Shown here: positions 53,492-63,278 of the stretch, piece by piece
Layout of the letters: each line of letters starts with the position of its first letter
Position numbering within the stretch: position 1 is the stretch's first letter
From: Sordaria brevicollis
Taxonomy: Eukaryota; Ascomycota; Sordariomycetes; Sordariales; Sordariaceae
DNA: 64,000 nucleotides
Reading direction: 5' to 3'
Assembly: GCA_033439795.1 (NCBI GenBank)
Contig: JAUTDP010000001.1
Coordinates: 2,542,001-2,606,000, forward strand
Program-made: the position numbers and the translations under genes
The notes under the pieces: generated by a model
Told to the model about the DNA's origin: nothing
The model's database searches: none
Seen by the model: only the letters and a program-made list of their open reading frames with translations

Positions 53492-53731
53492 TATTATAGG
53501 GTTAATACCCGTAATTGAATTTAATTAGTATTATTAATCGTATTGTTAGTTGGGCCGTTAGTCGCGGTCCTTATTGTTACGGTAAGCGGAATAGCCCGTG
53601 CCCCAGTCCTTAAAAGGATAGTTGGCTAATGCCGCCTAGAGGGCGCTTCCCTTCTTCCCTTTTCCTTTTCGTAGAACCTTATTGATTCGTTAAGATCTAG
53701 TATTTGTGCTAACTGTGTTATACCCTTCACA
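53492..53731 (+). repeat. E2 3' LTR (240 bp)
   Basis: It pairs with 46309-46548. Its first half is RIP-mutated and its second half largely intact (for example GTGCCCCAGTCCTT and GCTAACTGTGTTATACCCTT), the reverse of the 5' copy. It is followed by AAAGC. Confidence 0.93.
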
Positions 53732-53736
53732 AAAGC

Positions 53737-54748
53737 CGGCTACCCGGTAAATACGGGGTATTATAATTTTAATAAAATCGCTATTATAATTTTATAATTC
53801 TTTAAATATAATAATATAGCCGATTTTAAATATATTCCTACTAAATTATAATTAATTAATAAAAATTCGGAGGGCTTTAAAAAGTTTAATAGGAATTGGG
53901 TTTTCGGTTAAACGTTTACGTATAATTTTATATCGATATAAGAATTTAATATAACGTTTTTTATTAATATATTAGGGTATAAATCCGTTAAGGATTATTA
54001 TTAATATATTAATTATAATTATAAATACCCTATTAATTAATTTTTATAGGAATTGGGAATTACTATTTTAAATTTATTTTAATTAGAATTAATTAAATAA
54101 TTTTAGTGGGAATAAATTATATTAGCTTAAATAATTTATACTTATTTATTTTCCTTATTTTAATAGGAATAAATTATAAACCCTATATAATTTATAATTT
54201 ATATAATATTTATCGTTAACGGAATTCAATAGCCGATTAGTTCGGACCCTTATTAAATATAAAGAATTAAAATAATAATTTACCTTTTTTATCCTTTAAG
54301 GTAATATTATACGACGTCCCGAATACGTTTAAGAATTTTATTATTATACGTATTATAAAGTTTATTTAAAATTATTTATTCGCTAAATTATTTATTTATA
54401 CGGTAGTAATAAAAATTAGAAATATATTTTAAATTAATTTTAATGTAGATTTATAGGATATTTTATAAAAAGAGATTTTATTCGTAAACCTTTTTTTAAT
54501 TCTATAATAATATTTAATATAATCCGAATATTAAGGGGCGGTTAGGTTTATATAATATTAAAATAAATTTGTAAATATTAATAGGTATTTAATCGACGAT
54601 TAATTCCGGATTTTATTTTTATTCGATTATTTTAATAACCGGAGAAAAGGTATTTAAATATTTAGCTCTATTAAAGGTTATAAATTAAACGGCGAAAGAT
54701 AAATAATATTAATCTTCCTTATAAATATCGATACCCGATTTATAGAAG
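53737..54748 (+). pseudogene. RIP-degraded remnant between E2 and E3
   Basis: It continues the plus-strand frame of the sequence left of E2 (GYPVNTGYYNFNKIAIII..., then DFKYIPTKL, NRNWVFG). Stops fall mainly at Gln or Trp codons. The frame carries on across E3, reading PDL*KIP before the insertion and KKIGPNIYNKAPL after it. I do not recognise the domain. Together with 61670-62674 and 63279-64000 it forms one older unit. Confidence 0.6.
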
Positions 54749-54753
54749 ATCCC

Positions 54754-55045
54754 TGTCACGGCAAAAAGGAAGAGCTTGTGATAAAATAATAATAATCCTT
54801 GATTAATAGAAAATCGTAAAATAAAGAAAAAAGGAAAACTAATCGTATAAGAATAGAAACGTAGGCGGAAAGATATAGGCCCTACGTTCCATAGAGTAAA
54901 TAGGTTATACGGGTAAATGGCTGTACAGCGTTCGCTGGCATAAACAAGTGACCTACAACAGCAAATCCCTAATTTACTTAATTCCTTAAGCAACCTAATA
55001 ATATATAATAAATTAGGTAACTAGCGGGTAAGCCGTACCGTTATA
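54754..55045 (-). repeat. E3 3' LTR (292 bp)
   Basis: It starts TGTCACGGCAAAAAGG and ends CCGTACCGTTATA. A central patch (about 54905-54975) still carries CA/TG-rich sequence such as GCTGTACAGCGTTCGCTGG. An open minus-strand frame across it (54993-54709) is incidental. Confidence 0.93.
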
Positions 55046-55060
55046 TTACCCCCCCCTTTA
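55046..55060 (-). other. E3 polypurine tract
   Basis: On the minus strand TAAAGGGGGGGGTAA lies directly inside the 3' LTR, containing eight consecutive G. It fixes the minus orientation of E3. Confidence 0.85.
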
Positions 55061-55234
55061 AAAAGATTTACTTCGAATCTTTTAAAAACGTAATTACTTC
55101 CTCCTCTTTAACTTCCTATTATTTATTTAAATTGGTAAATTATCCTCCTTATATTTTAGTACTTCCTCCTTTTATATCGCCGCTATAATCCAATTTTATA
55201 ATTTCCGAAGGGGCTTGGCCGCTTCTAAATATTT

Positions 55235-55415
55235 TTTATAATATTCTTTCAATTTAATTATTACGTTTTTAAAATCGCTAATAGGATATTACTCCGGGTC
55301 TAAGTCCTAACCGGTCTACTTTATTTAATAAAATAATTTATTTCGGTCTACCTTTAAAGCCGTAATTTCTTCTATTTTATACTTTTCGTCTTTAAATATA
55401 ATCTCCCCTAATAAA
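55235..55415 (-). pseudogene. E3 chromodomain remnant
   Basis: The minus-strand reading ends pol with KDEKYKIEEI, then IK*TG*DLDPE*YPISDFKN. This matches the fungal chromovirus chromodomain pattern KWTGYDPDPEWYPASDFKN, with both Trp codons turned to stops. It is followed by a KPLRKLQNW-like tail and ends close to the polypurine tract. Confidence 0.85.
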
Positions 55416-58400
55416 TTTTCTAATATTTATCCTAGTAATAAATTATTTAAAAATTTCTTTAATTTATCCGGTGGGAATTAATTAAATATTTTCTACGAAG
55501 AAAATAATTATATTAAGAAAATATTACCCTTTTTACTTATAATAAGAAAATATTACTTTATTAATAGAAAATCTAATTTATCGTTCGAATGGTCGGTTGA
55601 TTAATTCTTCTTAATAATAAAGATTCGATTTCTTATATCGAAGTCCGGCTTATAACGTTTCTTATTTATTTAAATAGCTTATTTCCGTTATATTACTTCG
55701 ATATATTTTCTAGCGTAATTTATATATTTCTAAATTTTCTTAACGGTATTTCGAGTATTTTATCGGTTTAGGCATTCTATAAAAAGCGTATTTTCTAAAT
55801 TTATTATTACCTTTTAATCCGAAAAAGTAGGCATTAAGAATCCGAATAAAATTTTATAAAATTAGAGGCCTATATTATCCTATAATAAATTATTCTATAC
55901 GTAATTTAAGGCTAAGATTATTTCTAATTAATTATTTTAATTATAATTAATATATAATTGTAGTCTCTAATCGATTTATTTGTAAAGGTTTTCGATTTAG
56001 TTTGAAGTTTATAAATATCTAGCTAAAATTAACGATTATTTAGTCCCAATTAAAGAAATTAATTCCTATAAAAAATCTAATTTAAATTATAATCCCTTAT
56101 TACTAATAAATTCTTTAAATAGATTAAAAATGCGGAATAGCCCTTTATAATATAATTTATAAACTTCTTTACCCGTAATTATCGATTTATAAAGAAATAA
56201 TTAAATAGTTTTTAATAAGGGATCGATTATACTTATTAAATTATTATAACCGTATTTATTTATAAATATCTTCTTAAAGTCTATTATTAAATAGTTTTAA
56301 ATCCTTTTAAATATTTTAATATTCTAGAATATCCCCGGTATTTTACCTCGAAAGTATTTTAAAATATAATAAACTATATAATTAATTATATAATAATTTA
56401 CGTTTCCTACTAAATTAGGCTACCAATATCGAATTATTACCAATTTCCGTATTTTATTCCTTTTAAAATAAATTATTATTAATATATCGTAATAATCCTA
56501 AATTGCTCGGGTTCTTAATATTCCTTCCAAAATTACGAAGCAGCCGCGAAATAATAATAATTATTCTTATAATATTATAAAATTTAATTCTCCCCGCCGA
56601 ACCTTCTCTTAATACTCTTCTAATAAAATATCCGTTTTATTAACTTTTAATAGTTAATAAATAAATTCGTAACCGATCGTTATTTTAAGGACATTTACTA
56701 CGTTTAATATATAAATACGAATTGTATCCTCCCCCTCCCCTATAGGTTTAAAGAAGCGTATAGTCCGTTATAATTCCTTCCTTTCCTTTTAATCTTTAAT
56801 ATCTTTAAATTTCTAAAATAAAGCGTTAATTGCGGCGTTATCCTTACTGGGTCGGTAAATAATTAGGAAATTGTATTACGATAATAATTGTACTTATATT
56901 ACTTATTTCGTATTTAATAAGCGTTTAGTACTAAAGTATTTTAACGCTTCGTAGTCCGTAATAATTATAAAAGGCTCGGTCCATTAGAGTTTAATAAATT
57001 CCGAACGCTAATATATTAATATTTTTATTACTATTAATATTTCCTTATTATATATTAGGTAATTATATTCTATTCCCTATATTATTTCCGAGAAATAGGC
57101 GATAAAGTACTACCTATCTTCGTACTTCTAAGATAAAATGCTAATTAATACCCTATTTAACGTATCCATTTCCAACTTTATTTCCCTTTCGAAATTAAAA
57201 TAGGCGAATATTAATACGTCGATTAAATATTGCTTTAAAGTATTAAATACTACTTAATATTCCCCTATCCAATTAAACGCTTCCCTTTTTCTTATTAACG
57301 TTATTAGCGGTTTCGAAATCCTCTTATATTCTTTTATAAATTTGCAATAAAAATTATAGAAGCTTAAAAACGATTATACGCCCTTAATTATTAATAATTC
57401 TTTCTATTTTTTAATTATTTAAATCTTCGCCGGGTTTACTAAAATTTTATTAATACTAATAATAAACCTTAAAAATTTCGTTTTAATAACGTAAAATTCG
57501 CATTTATTTAAATTAGCCTATAGCCCGGCCTGGCGGAACTTCTCTAATACTTTTTTAATATAAATTTCGTATTCTTCTTCGTTATTAAAGTAGATTAGAA
57601 TATTATTAATATAAATATTATAAAAATCGTTTAAATATCCTATTAAAACGTCGTTAATATACTTTTAAAATATTAATAATCTATTAATTAATCCGAAAGG
57701 TAATACTTTATATTTATAAACCCTATACCGAATACAAAAGGTCGTAAACTCTTTATTATTTAAATATATATAAATATAATAGAAAGTTTACTAAATATCG
57801 ATTTTAGTAAAGATTTTCGCTTTAATTATTCGGGTTAACGTTTTTTCGATAAAAGGCAACGAGTAACGGTCTTTTTAGGTAATTTTATTCAATTTCCGAT
57901 AATTTACGTAGAAATGGAATTTTTTATTAATTTTAAATATAAAAAGAATAAGGGTAATTTATAACGTAAAATTACTCTTAATAAAACCTTTATTTAAATT
58001 CTCTATAATATATAATCGATATATTTCTAATTCGTCTATATTTATTTTATATAATAAATTATAATTTAAATTTTTAAAATTAATTCCTTTTTATAATCGG
58101 ATACGGTAATTACTATTCCTTAATTTTAATAATACATTTGACTATTATTTATTAAAAATATCTTTATAATTATAATAACGAATAGGAATCCGTTATAAAA
58201 TTTATTCCCGTTCCTCTAGATTTAAATTATTAAAATACTCTTAATCCCTACGTTCTTCGATAAAACGATCGATTTCGTACAAATTTATTACCCCTAAATA
58301 CTCTTTTTTTACTATTTATATAAAGGCTATAAAATTAATAATAATTATATTAAGTATTCGTTCTTTATATTACGCGGCTCCCTTTTTTTATTTAAAATAA

Positions 58401-59450
58401 TTTTAATCGTCTTTCTTTATACTATTATTAAAATCTTCTCCTTATAATTATTCTTTAAAATACTTTAAATCCTCTTTAAAATCTCCCTTTTACTCCTTTA
58501 ATATTTTTATTAACGCTTTCTTTAATTCTATTAATAATAGTAAAAATTCGTTTTATAAAACCTATTTTATAAAATCTTATATTTTTTTAATAAGGTCGGT
58601 TATCTTTTTATCGGTCGTAGTTCTTTAAAAAATATTAATTATTAAGCGCATCGTTTATTTAATCGAAGGTAAAAATTATAGAATATTTTCGAATTCTCGA
58701 ATTCGGCGATATATTACGGCCCTATTACGCTTTCGTTTATCCTCTCTTTCTATAAATTATTTTCTATAAATAACGTCCTTTTAATATTTTGGATTAATAA
58801 ATTAACTTTCTTTATCCTCGATATAAATATTCCTTATTTAATTAAAGTCTATTAATTAATTATTATTAAATAATAACCTTCTACGTAAATAATCGATTAT
58901 TATATTGTAATATTCGAATTAAATACGGCTAATTATTATATTGTAATAAATATTAATAATAATTAATTATTTATTATAAGCAATACGGTTTTATATTATA
59001 ACGTTCGTTTTAAATATAATAGTAATCTTTTTACTATTTTCCTCCGTAAAGTGTTTTCTTATATTAATAGGGTCGAAATCGTTTTTTATTTCGAATCTTA
59101 AAAGACGTTATAAGCGATTTATAATCTTTTAATTAATTAAAATATACATAGCTATTCCCAAATTTATAATAGCTTTTTTAATAATAATAATAATTTTATT
59201 ATTATTTATAAAGGCGAATATAATAAAAGGGTCTCTTTTTAAATAATTATATAGGAAATCCTTTTTCGCGCCGTTAAATATTTTTCCTTATTTTTATTAT
59301 ATAAACCTCTTTAAACGGGAATTTATTTTATTTAAGGCGTTTAATTTTTTAATTTATTCTTCTCTTTACTTTTATCTTCCTCTCCGTTTTTAATTCTATA
59401 ATAAGCGTATATAAATTAAAAATAAGTATAGTAATCGGTCGCGGCTATAA
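55415..59450 (-). pseudogene. E3 pol remnant (protease/RT/RNase H/integrase)
   Basis: The reverse transcriptase active-site block reads YINNILIYF on the minus strand (about 57616-57590), standing for YIDDILIYS with D changed to N. Downstream lie CEFYVIKTKFL and an INKILVNPAKI-like string, typical of the end of gypsy-type RT. Integrase must lie at about 55,450-56,900 by position, but I could not pick out its catalytic residues with confidence. Many stops. Confidence 0.85.
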
Positions 59451-61340
59451 GGCGTCCATTCGAATCGGGCTTTTTAGGATAATCTTTAGCGTAATATCTT
59501 TATTCCTTATAAATAAAATATATTCCTTTATAGAATATATTATCGATCTCTTCTTTAATTAGGTTTCGGCTATTACTACTAATATTAGAATTATTTCTAA
59601 CCGAAGAGGAGCCTCTTCCTCCACTAATATTATTATTATTATTTCTATTATTATTTCCGCGACTATAATTATTTAAATTAAAAAATAAAATAGTAATAGT
59701 CCGTTTAACTACTTTTTATATATAAATAATTTGCTTAATAATTTTTATATATTTATCAAAATCGATTATATTTAAAATAGTATATAAGGTTATACTAACT
59801 TAAAGGTCCGTAAATAAGCAACGGTAAAAGGCTTCTTTCTAATTAAATTAAGGGATTTAATATTCACTAGCGAAATAAACAAATTTATTTTTAAAAATAT
59901 AAAAATTATCCTAATATATATAGAACTTTTCGAATTCCTTAATCGTTTAACGAATTATATTAAAATTATTATATTAGCGTTTTAAATAAGTTATTAAAAC
60001 TTTAGAAGAATAAATTTAATTCAGGTAGGTATTACGTAGGTAAAATTAAAGATCCTTAATAATATAACCGGCTAAACGGTTCTCGATATAAATTTACTTA
60101 GCTTCGTTATTAGTAAAGTAATTAAAATTAACTTTTAATTTATTAAATATAATACGGTATTAAATTTTAAAAGTAATAATATTTTTATTCTTATCGGTAT
60201 AGAAGATAAGGAAATTTAAAATCTTAAAAAACTTTCCGCTAATAATAAAAATAAAAGCGCTTCCCGGGGTCGTACTACGATACGTCGAATTGCGAATAAT
60301 ATTAATAATTATTTAATTTAAAGTTTAAATCTCTTTATCTTTAATTATAATAGTAATTATTAAATCCTCCATTATTTCCTTATCGGAATCAATAAGTTTT
60401 TTACTTTATTAATAGTTATTATTATTATAATTAAATTTAGAGTTAAAAACGTTAAAATCGGGAATAATACCCTAAATAATAAAAGTACGATATTTAATTT
60501 AATTAACTTTATAAATAATTATATCGATACTTTTAGGGTAATATTAAATACCTTCGTCGTTATCTTTAATAATAATTTAAAAACGCGCTTTCTTCTTCTA
60601 CTTTTCGGGTTTATAATATATACCCTTAAAATATTAAATCCAATTATTCAAATCTATTATAATTTTATTAAAATAGTAAATAATAATATAAAATTCTTTA
60701 AATTGCTTTTTATAAACGAATATAACGACGACGCAAGCTTTTATTTCTTTAAATATAACGTCGGGATTCTTTTTAACTTCGGCGATAAAATCCTCGATTC
60801 CTATTAAATTTCTATATCCTTCGGGTTACGGATTTTCATATTAAAATAAAGGGTCGAATAAAAAATAAAGTCCTTTTTTATTAAAAGTATAGCGAATAGT
60901 AATATTTTTAATTTTATTCTCTAAATCTTCCTCGATATATTCTTTCGTATTAAAAAAGTATTAAACTTTAATTTCGGGAATTATATAAACGTTATAATAT
61001 TCGAAAATAGCGGCGTCGGGGTTATTAATTTCCTTAACGGTATTTTAAATTTTTTAGGCTATAGAAACGCGATGGTTATTAATAAATTTGCAATTTAAAC
61101 GGGTCTTCGCAATAGGGGTCTTTTTCTAATTCAATTTAACCAATTCGAAATCGACTTTATTAGCGGTTTGCGCCTTCAATTTAGCCGCTTTTTTTTAATT
61201 ATACGTTATTATTCGTTCGGTATTTTAATTATTTCGTATAGGTTATAATTATATAATTATTTAAATAGGGTACGGGGGACTATTATATTGTACGTAATTA
61301 ATTATAATCTTTTTTATTTTAAAGTAGGATATTTTATATC
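59450..61340 (-). pseudogene. E3 gag remnant with CCHC zinc knuckle
   Basis: Near the gag-pol boundary (about 59520-59465, minus) the reading YFIYKE*RYYAKDYPKKP has the spacing of CxxC-xxxGH-YAKDC-P, with Cys to Tyr and His to Tyr changes that RIP would produce. Upstream sequence towards the 5' LTR is charged and Gag-like but heavily mutated. The limits are approximate. Confidence 0.72.
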
Positions 61341-61372
61341 GTCCCTAATAAATATTAATTTAATCTTACGAT

Positions 61373-61664
61373 TATTACGGTAAAAAGGAAGAGCTTATAA
61401 TAAAATAATAATAATCTTTAATTAATAGAAAATCGTAAGATAAAGAAAAAAGGAAAATTAATCGTATAAAAATAGAAGCGTGGGCGGAAAGATATAGGCC
61501 TTGCGTTCTATAGAGTGAATGGGTTGTACGGGTGAATGGTTATACAGCGTTCGTTGGTATAAATAAATAACCTGCAACAGTAAATCCCTGGTTTACCTAG
61601 TTCCCTGAGCAACTTGGTGATATGTAACAAGTTAGGTGACTAGCGGGTGAGCCGTGCCGTCACA
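61373..61664 (-). repeat. E3 5' LTR (292 bp)
   Basis: It pairs with 54754-55045 at the same length. The half facing the element's outer edge (about 61500-61664) is almost free of RIP (for example GTGAATGGGTTGTACGGGTG and CTGAGCAACTTGGTGATATG), whereas the inner part is mutated. It ends GCCGTCACA, followed by ATCCC. Confidence 0.93.
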
Positions 61665-61669
61665 ATCCC

Positions 61670-62674
61670 GAAGAAGATAGGGCCGAATATATATAATAAA
61701 GCGCCTTTATAATATTCTGGTAAATTATTTATATAATTCGTATAAAAATACCCGAATTCGATAATAATAAGGGTATTATAGATTATTAAATTTAAGCGGT
61801 ATATACTTATAACGTTTTAATATCTGATTAGGTTTTATAATTTATTATTTCGATAAATATTAAAATTAGCGCCGATAAGGCTAATTTTAAAAGGGTTATA
61901 AATTTTAATACTGGATTGGGCGATACCGCCGAACGGATAAATATATAAATTTTTTAATTAATTATATAAATTTATAGTAAAAAGTAGGAAAAGCCTTTAA
62001 TTTAAAGATTTTTCGAATAAACGATCCGTTTCCTTCTTTTTTATAATTTAGGTAATATTACCGCCTAATATATTATTTAAGTAAAAGATATAATTTAGCG
62101 TTTTTTATATATAATAACCGGGGATATGCTATTTTAGGACGATATATATTCTAGATTGAAATTATAAATAAAAATAAGTATTATAATTAAAGCGTTAATT
62201 ATTCGGAATTATCTTATAAAGAATATTATAATAAATAGTAAATTAGTAGTCGAAAGTACGTAGGCCTTCGGACGAAAGGTTAACGAGGAGAAGATTATTA
62301 TATAGGATTTATTATTATTATTTAAATTAAAGGAATTTTCGGAGAAATTTAATTAAATTAAATAAGAGATTAATAGGATTAATAATTGTATACTATTCCC
62401 TTATTAAATTGTAAATAAATTTTATTTATAATTAATTTTTATAAAAATTAAATTCTTAATTCCTATAGGAGTAAATAATACCCGGCTTAATATTTGGATA
62501 AACGTTTTTATTATTTATAAAATAATATGTAAATCCTTTAATAGGGTTATCCTATTTAGTAAAATAGGAACCGGCAAAATTTTAATTTATAATTCTATTT
62601 TATTTATAAAATATTAAAGGTTCTTCCATTTAAAATAGAAGGGTAAAATTATATAAATTTATTTTAATATTATA
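61670..62674 (+). pseudogene. Remnant with PIF1-like helicase Walker A motif
   Basis: The plus-strand frame continues from left of E3. Near its end it reads SKIGTGKILIYNSILF (62558-62605). This fits a P-loop of the PIF1/Helitron helicase type, where SKAGTGKT or GGTGKTFLYNT is usual, with an Ala codon apparently changed to Ile and Thr to Ile. About 20 residues upstream an LNxxxN string (LNIWIN) could be the degraded Q-motif. Helitron Rep (HUH) motifs were not found, so it may be a Helitron fragment or a PIF1-like repeat family. Stops are frequent. Confidence 0.5.
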
Positions 62675-63270
62675 GAGAAACTCTATTTGTACGGACCTAA
62701 AAATCTATTTGTACGGACCCCCACTTTTTCTCCCGCTTTTATTTGCCGCGTTAACGCCGTATCCTTTCCCAACCTCGAACAGCGCCTTCGCATTTGCGAC
62801 GGGGCGCTTTCGCAACCCCGAACAGCGCCTTCGCAAGCCCGAATAACGCCTTCGCAACCCCGAACATTCTTTTTATTCCTACTATACGAAATTTCACGCG
62901 ACAACACATTCCATTCCCAAAAGCGATTGAAATTTCGCGCGGAATTGAAAGAAGGTAAAGGATAAAATGCGACAGCGATTCCAATTGAGTATATCCTAAT
63001 TGGAGTTCCCGTTGGAGGAATGCAAGGCTTTGCGTTGCGAAAATGCGATTCGGGGTTGCGAAGGCGCTGTTCGGGGTTGCGAAAGCCCTGTCGCAAATGC
63101 GAAGGCGCTGTTCGGGGTTGCGAAAGCCCTATCGCAAATGCGAAGGCGCTGTTCGAGGTTGCGAAGGCGCTGTCGCAAATGCGAAAGCCTTATCCGGGCC
63201 TTATCGGGCGGGAAAAAAAAGCGGGGGTCCGTACAAATAGATTTTTAGGTCCGTACAAATAGAGGTTCTT
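62675..63270. mobile_element. GC-rich foldback/MITE-like element with iterated TIRs
   Basis: This 596-bp element has terminal inverted repeats matching for more than 40 bp. Each TIR carries CTATTTGTACGGACC twice, 22 bp apart: 62683-62697 and 62705-62719 on the left, 63226-63240 and 63248-63262 inverted on the right. Inside both arms lie repeats of a TTGCGAAGGCGCTGTTCGGG-type core; on the right arm the period is 41 bp (units at 63073, 63114 and 63155). The flanks share ATATTATA (62667-62674 and 63271-63278), a possible 8-bp target duplication, though AT-rich context makes chance possible. The element is GC-rich and shows no RIP. Open frames on both strands across it are by-products of the repeats; no transposase is present. 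Confidence 0.85.
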
Positions 63271-63278
63271 ATATTATA

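Larger units (their letters stand above)
46309..53731 (+). mobile_element. E2: full-length chromovirus (Ty3/gypsy), RIP-inactivated
   Basis: E2 is 7,423 bp with 240-bp LTRs at 46309-46548 and 53492-53731 and a perfect target duplication, AAAGC, at 46304-46308 and 53732-53736. The LTR ends are TGTTATGG... and ...CCCTTCACA. On the plus strand the order is gag, reverse transcriptase, RNase H, integrase, chromodomain, then about 1.7 kb of unassigned DNA, polypurine tract and 3' LTR. It is inserted in the conceptual reading frame of an older degraded unit. No intact frame remains. Confidence 0.95.
54754..61664 (-). mobile_element. E3: full-length chromovirus (Ty3/gypsy), RIP-inactivated
   Basis: E3 is 6,911 bp with 292-bp LTRs at 54754-55045 and 61373-61664. 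The target duplication ATCCC is perfect at 54749-54753 and 61665-61669. The LTR termini TGTCACGGCA and TGCCGTCACA form a near-perfect inverted repeat. Minus-strand gag (with zinc knuckle), reverse transcriptase and C-terminal chromodomain are readable, and a polypurine tract abuts the left LTR. It interrupts the older unit at the joined site ...GAAGATCCC/GAAGAAG. Confidence 0.95.

Noticed and set aside
54709..54993. 94-codon minus-strand frame
   Set aside because: It lies almost wholly within the 3' LTR of E3 and has no conserved features.
62683..63262. Several overlapping open frames on both strands with repeated peptides (for example EGAVRGCES)
   Set aside because: They are produced by the 41-bp repeats of the foldback element, read in every frame on both strands. 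No transposase-like features.
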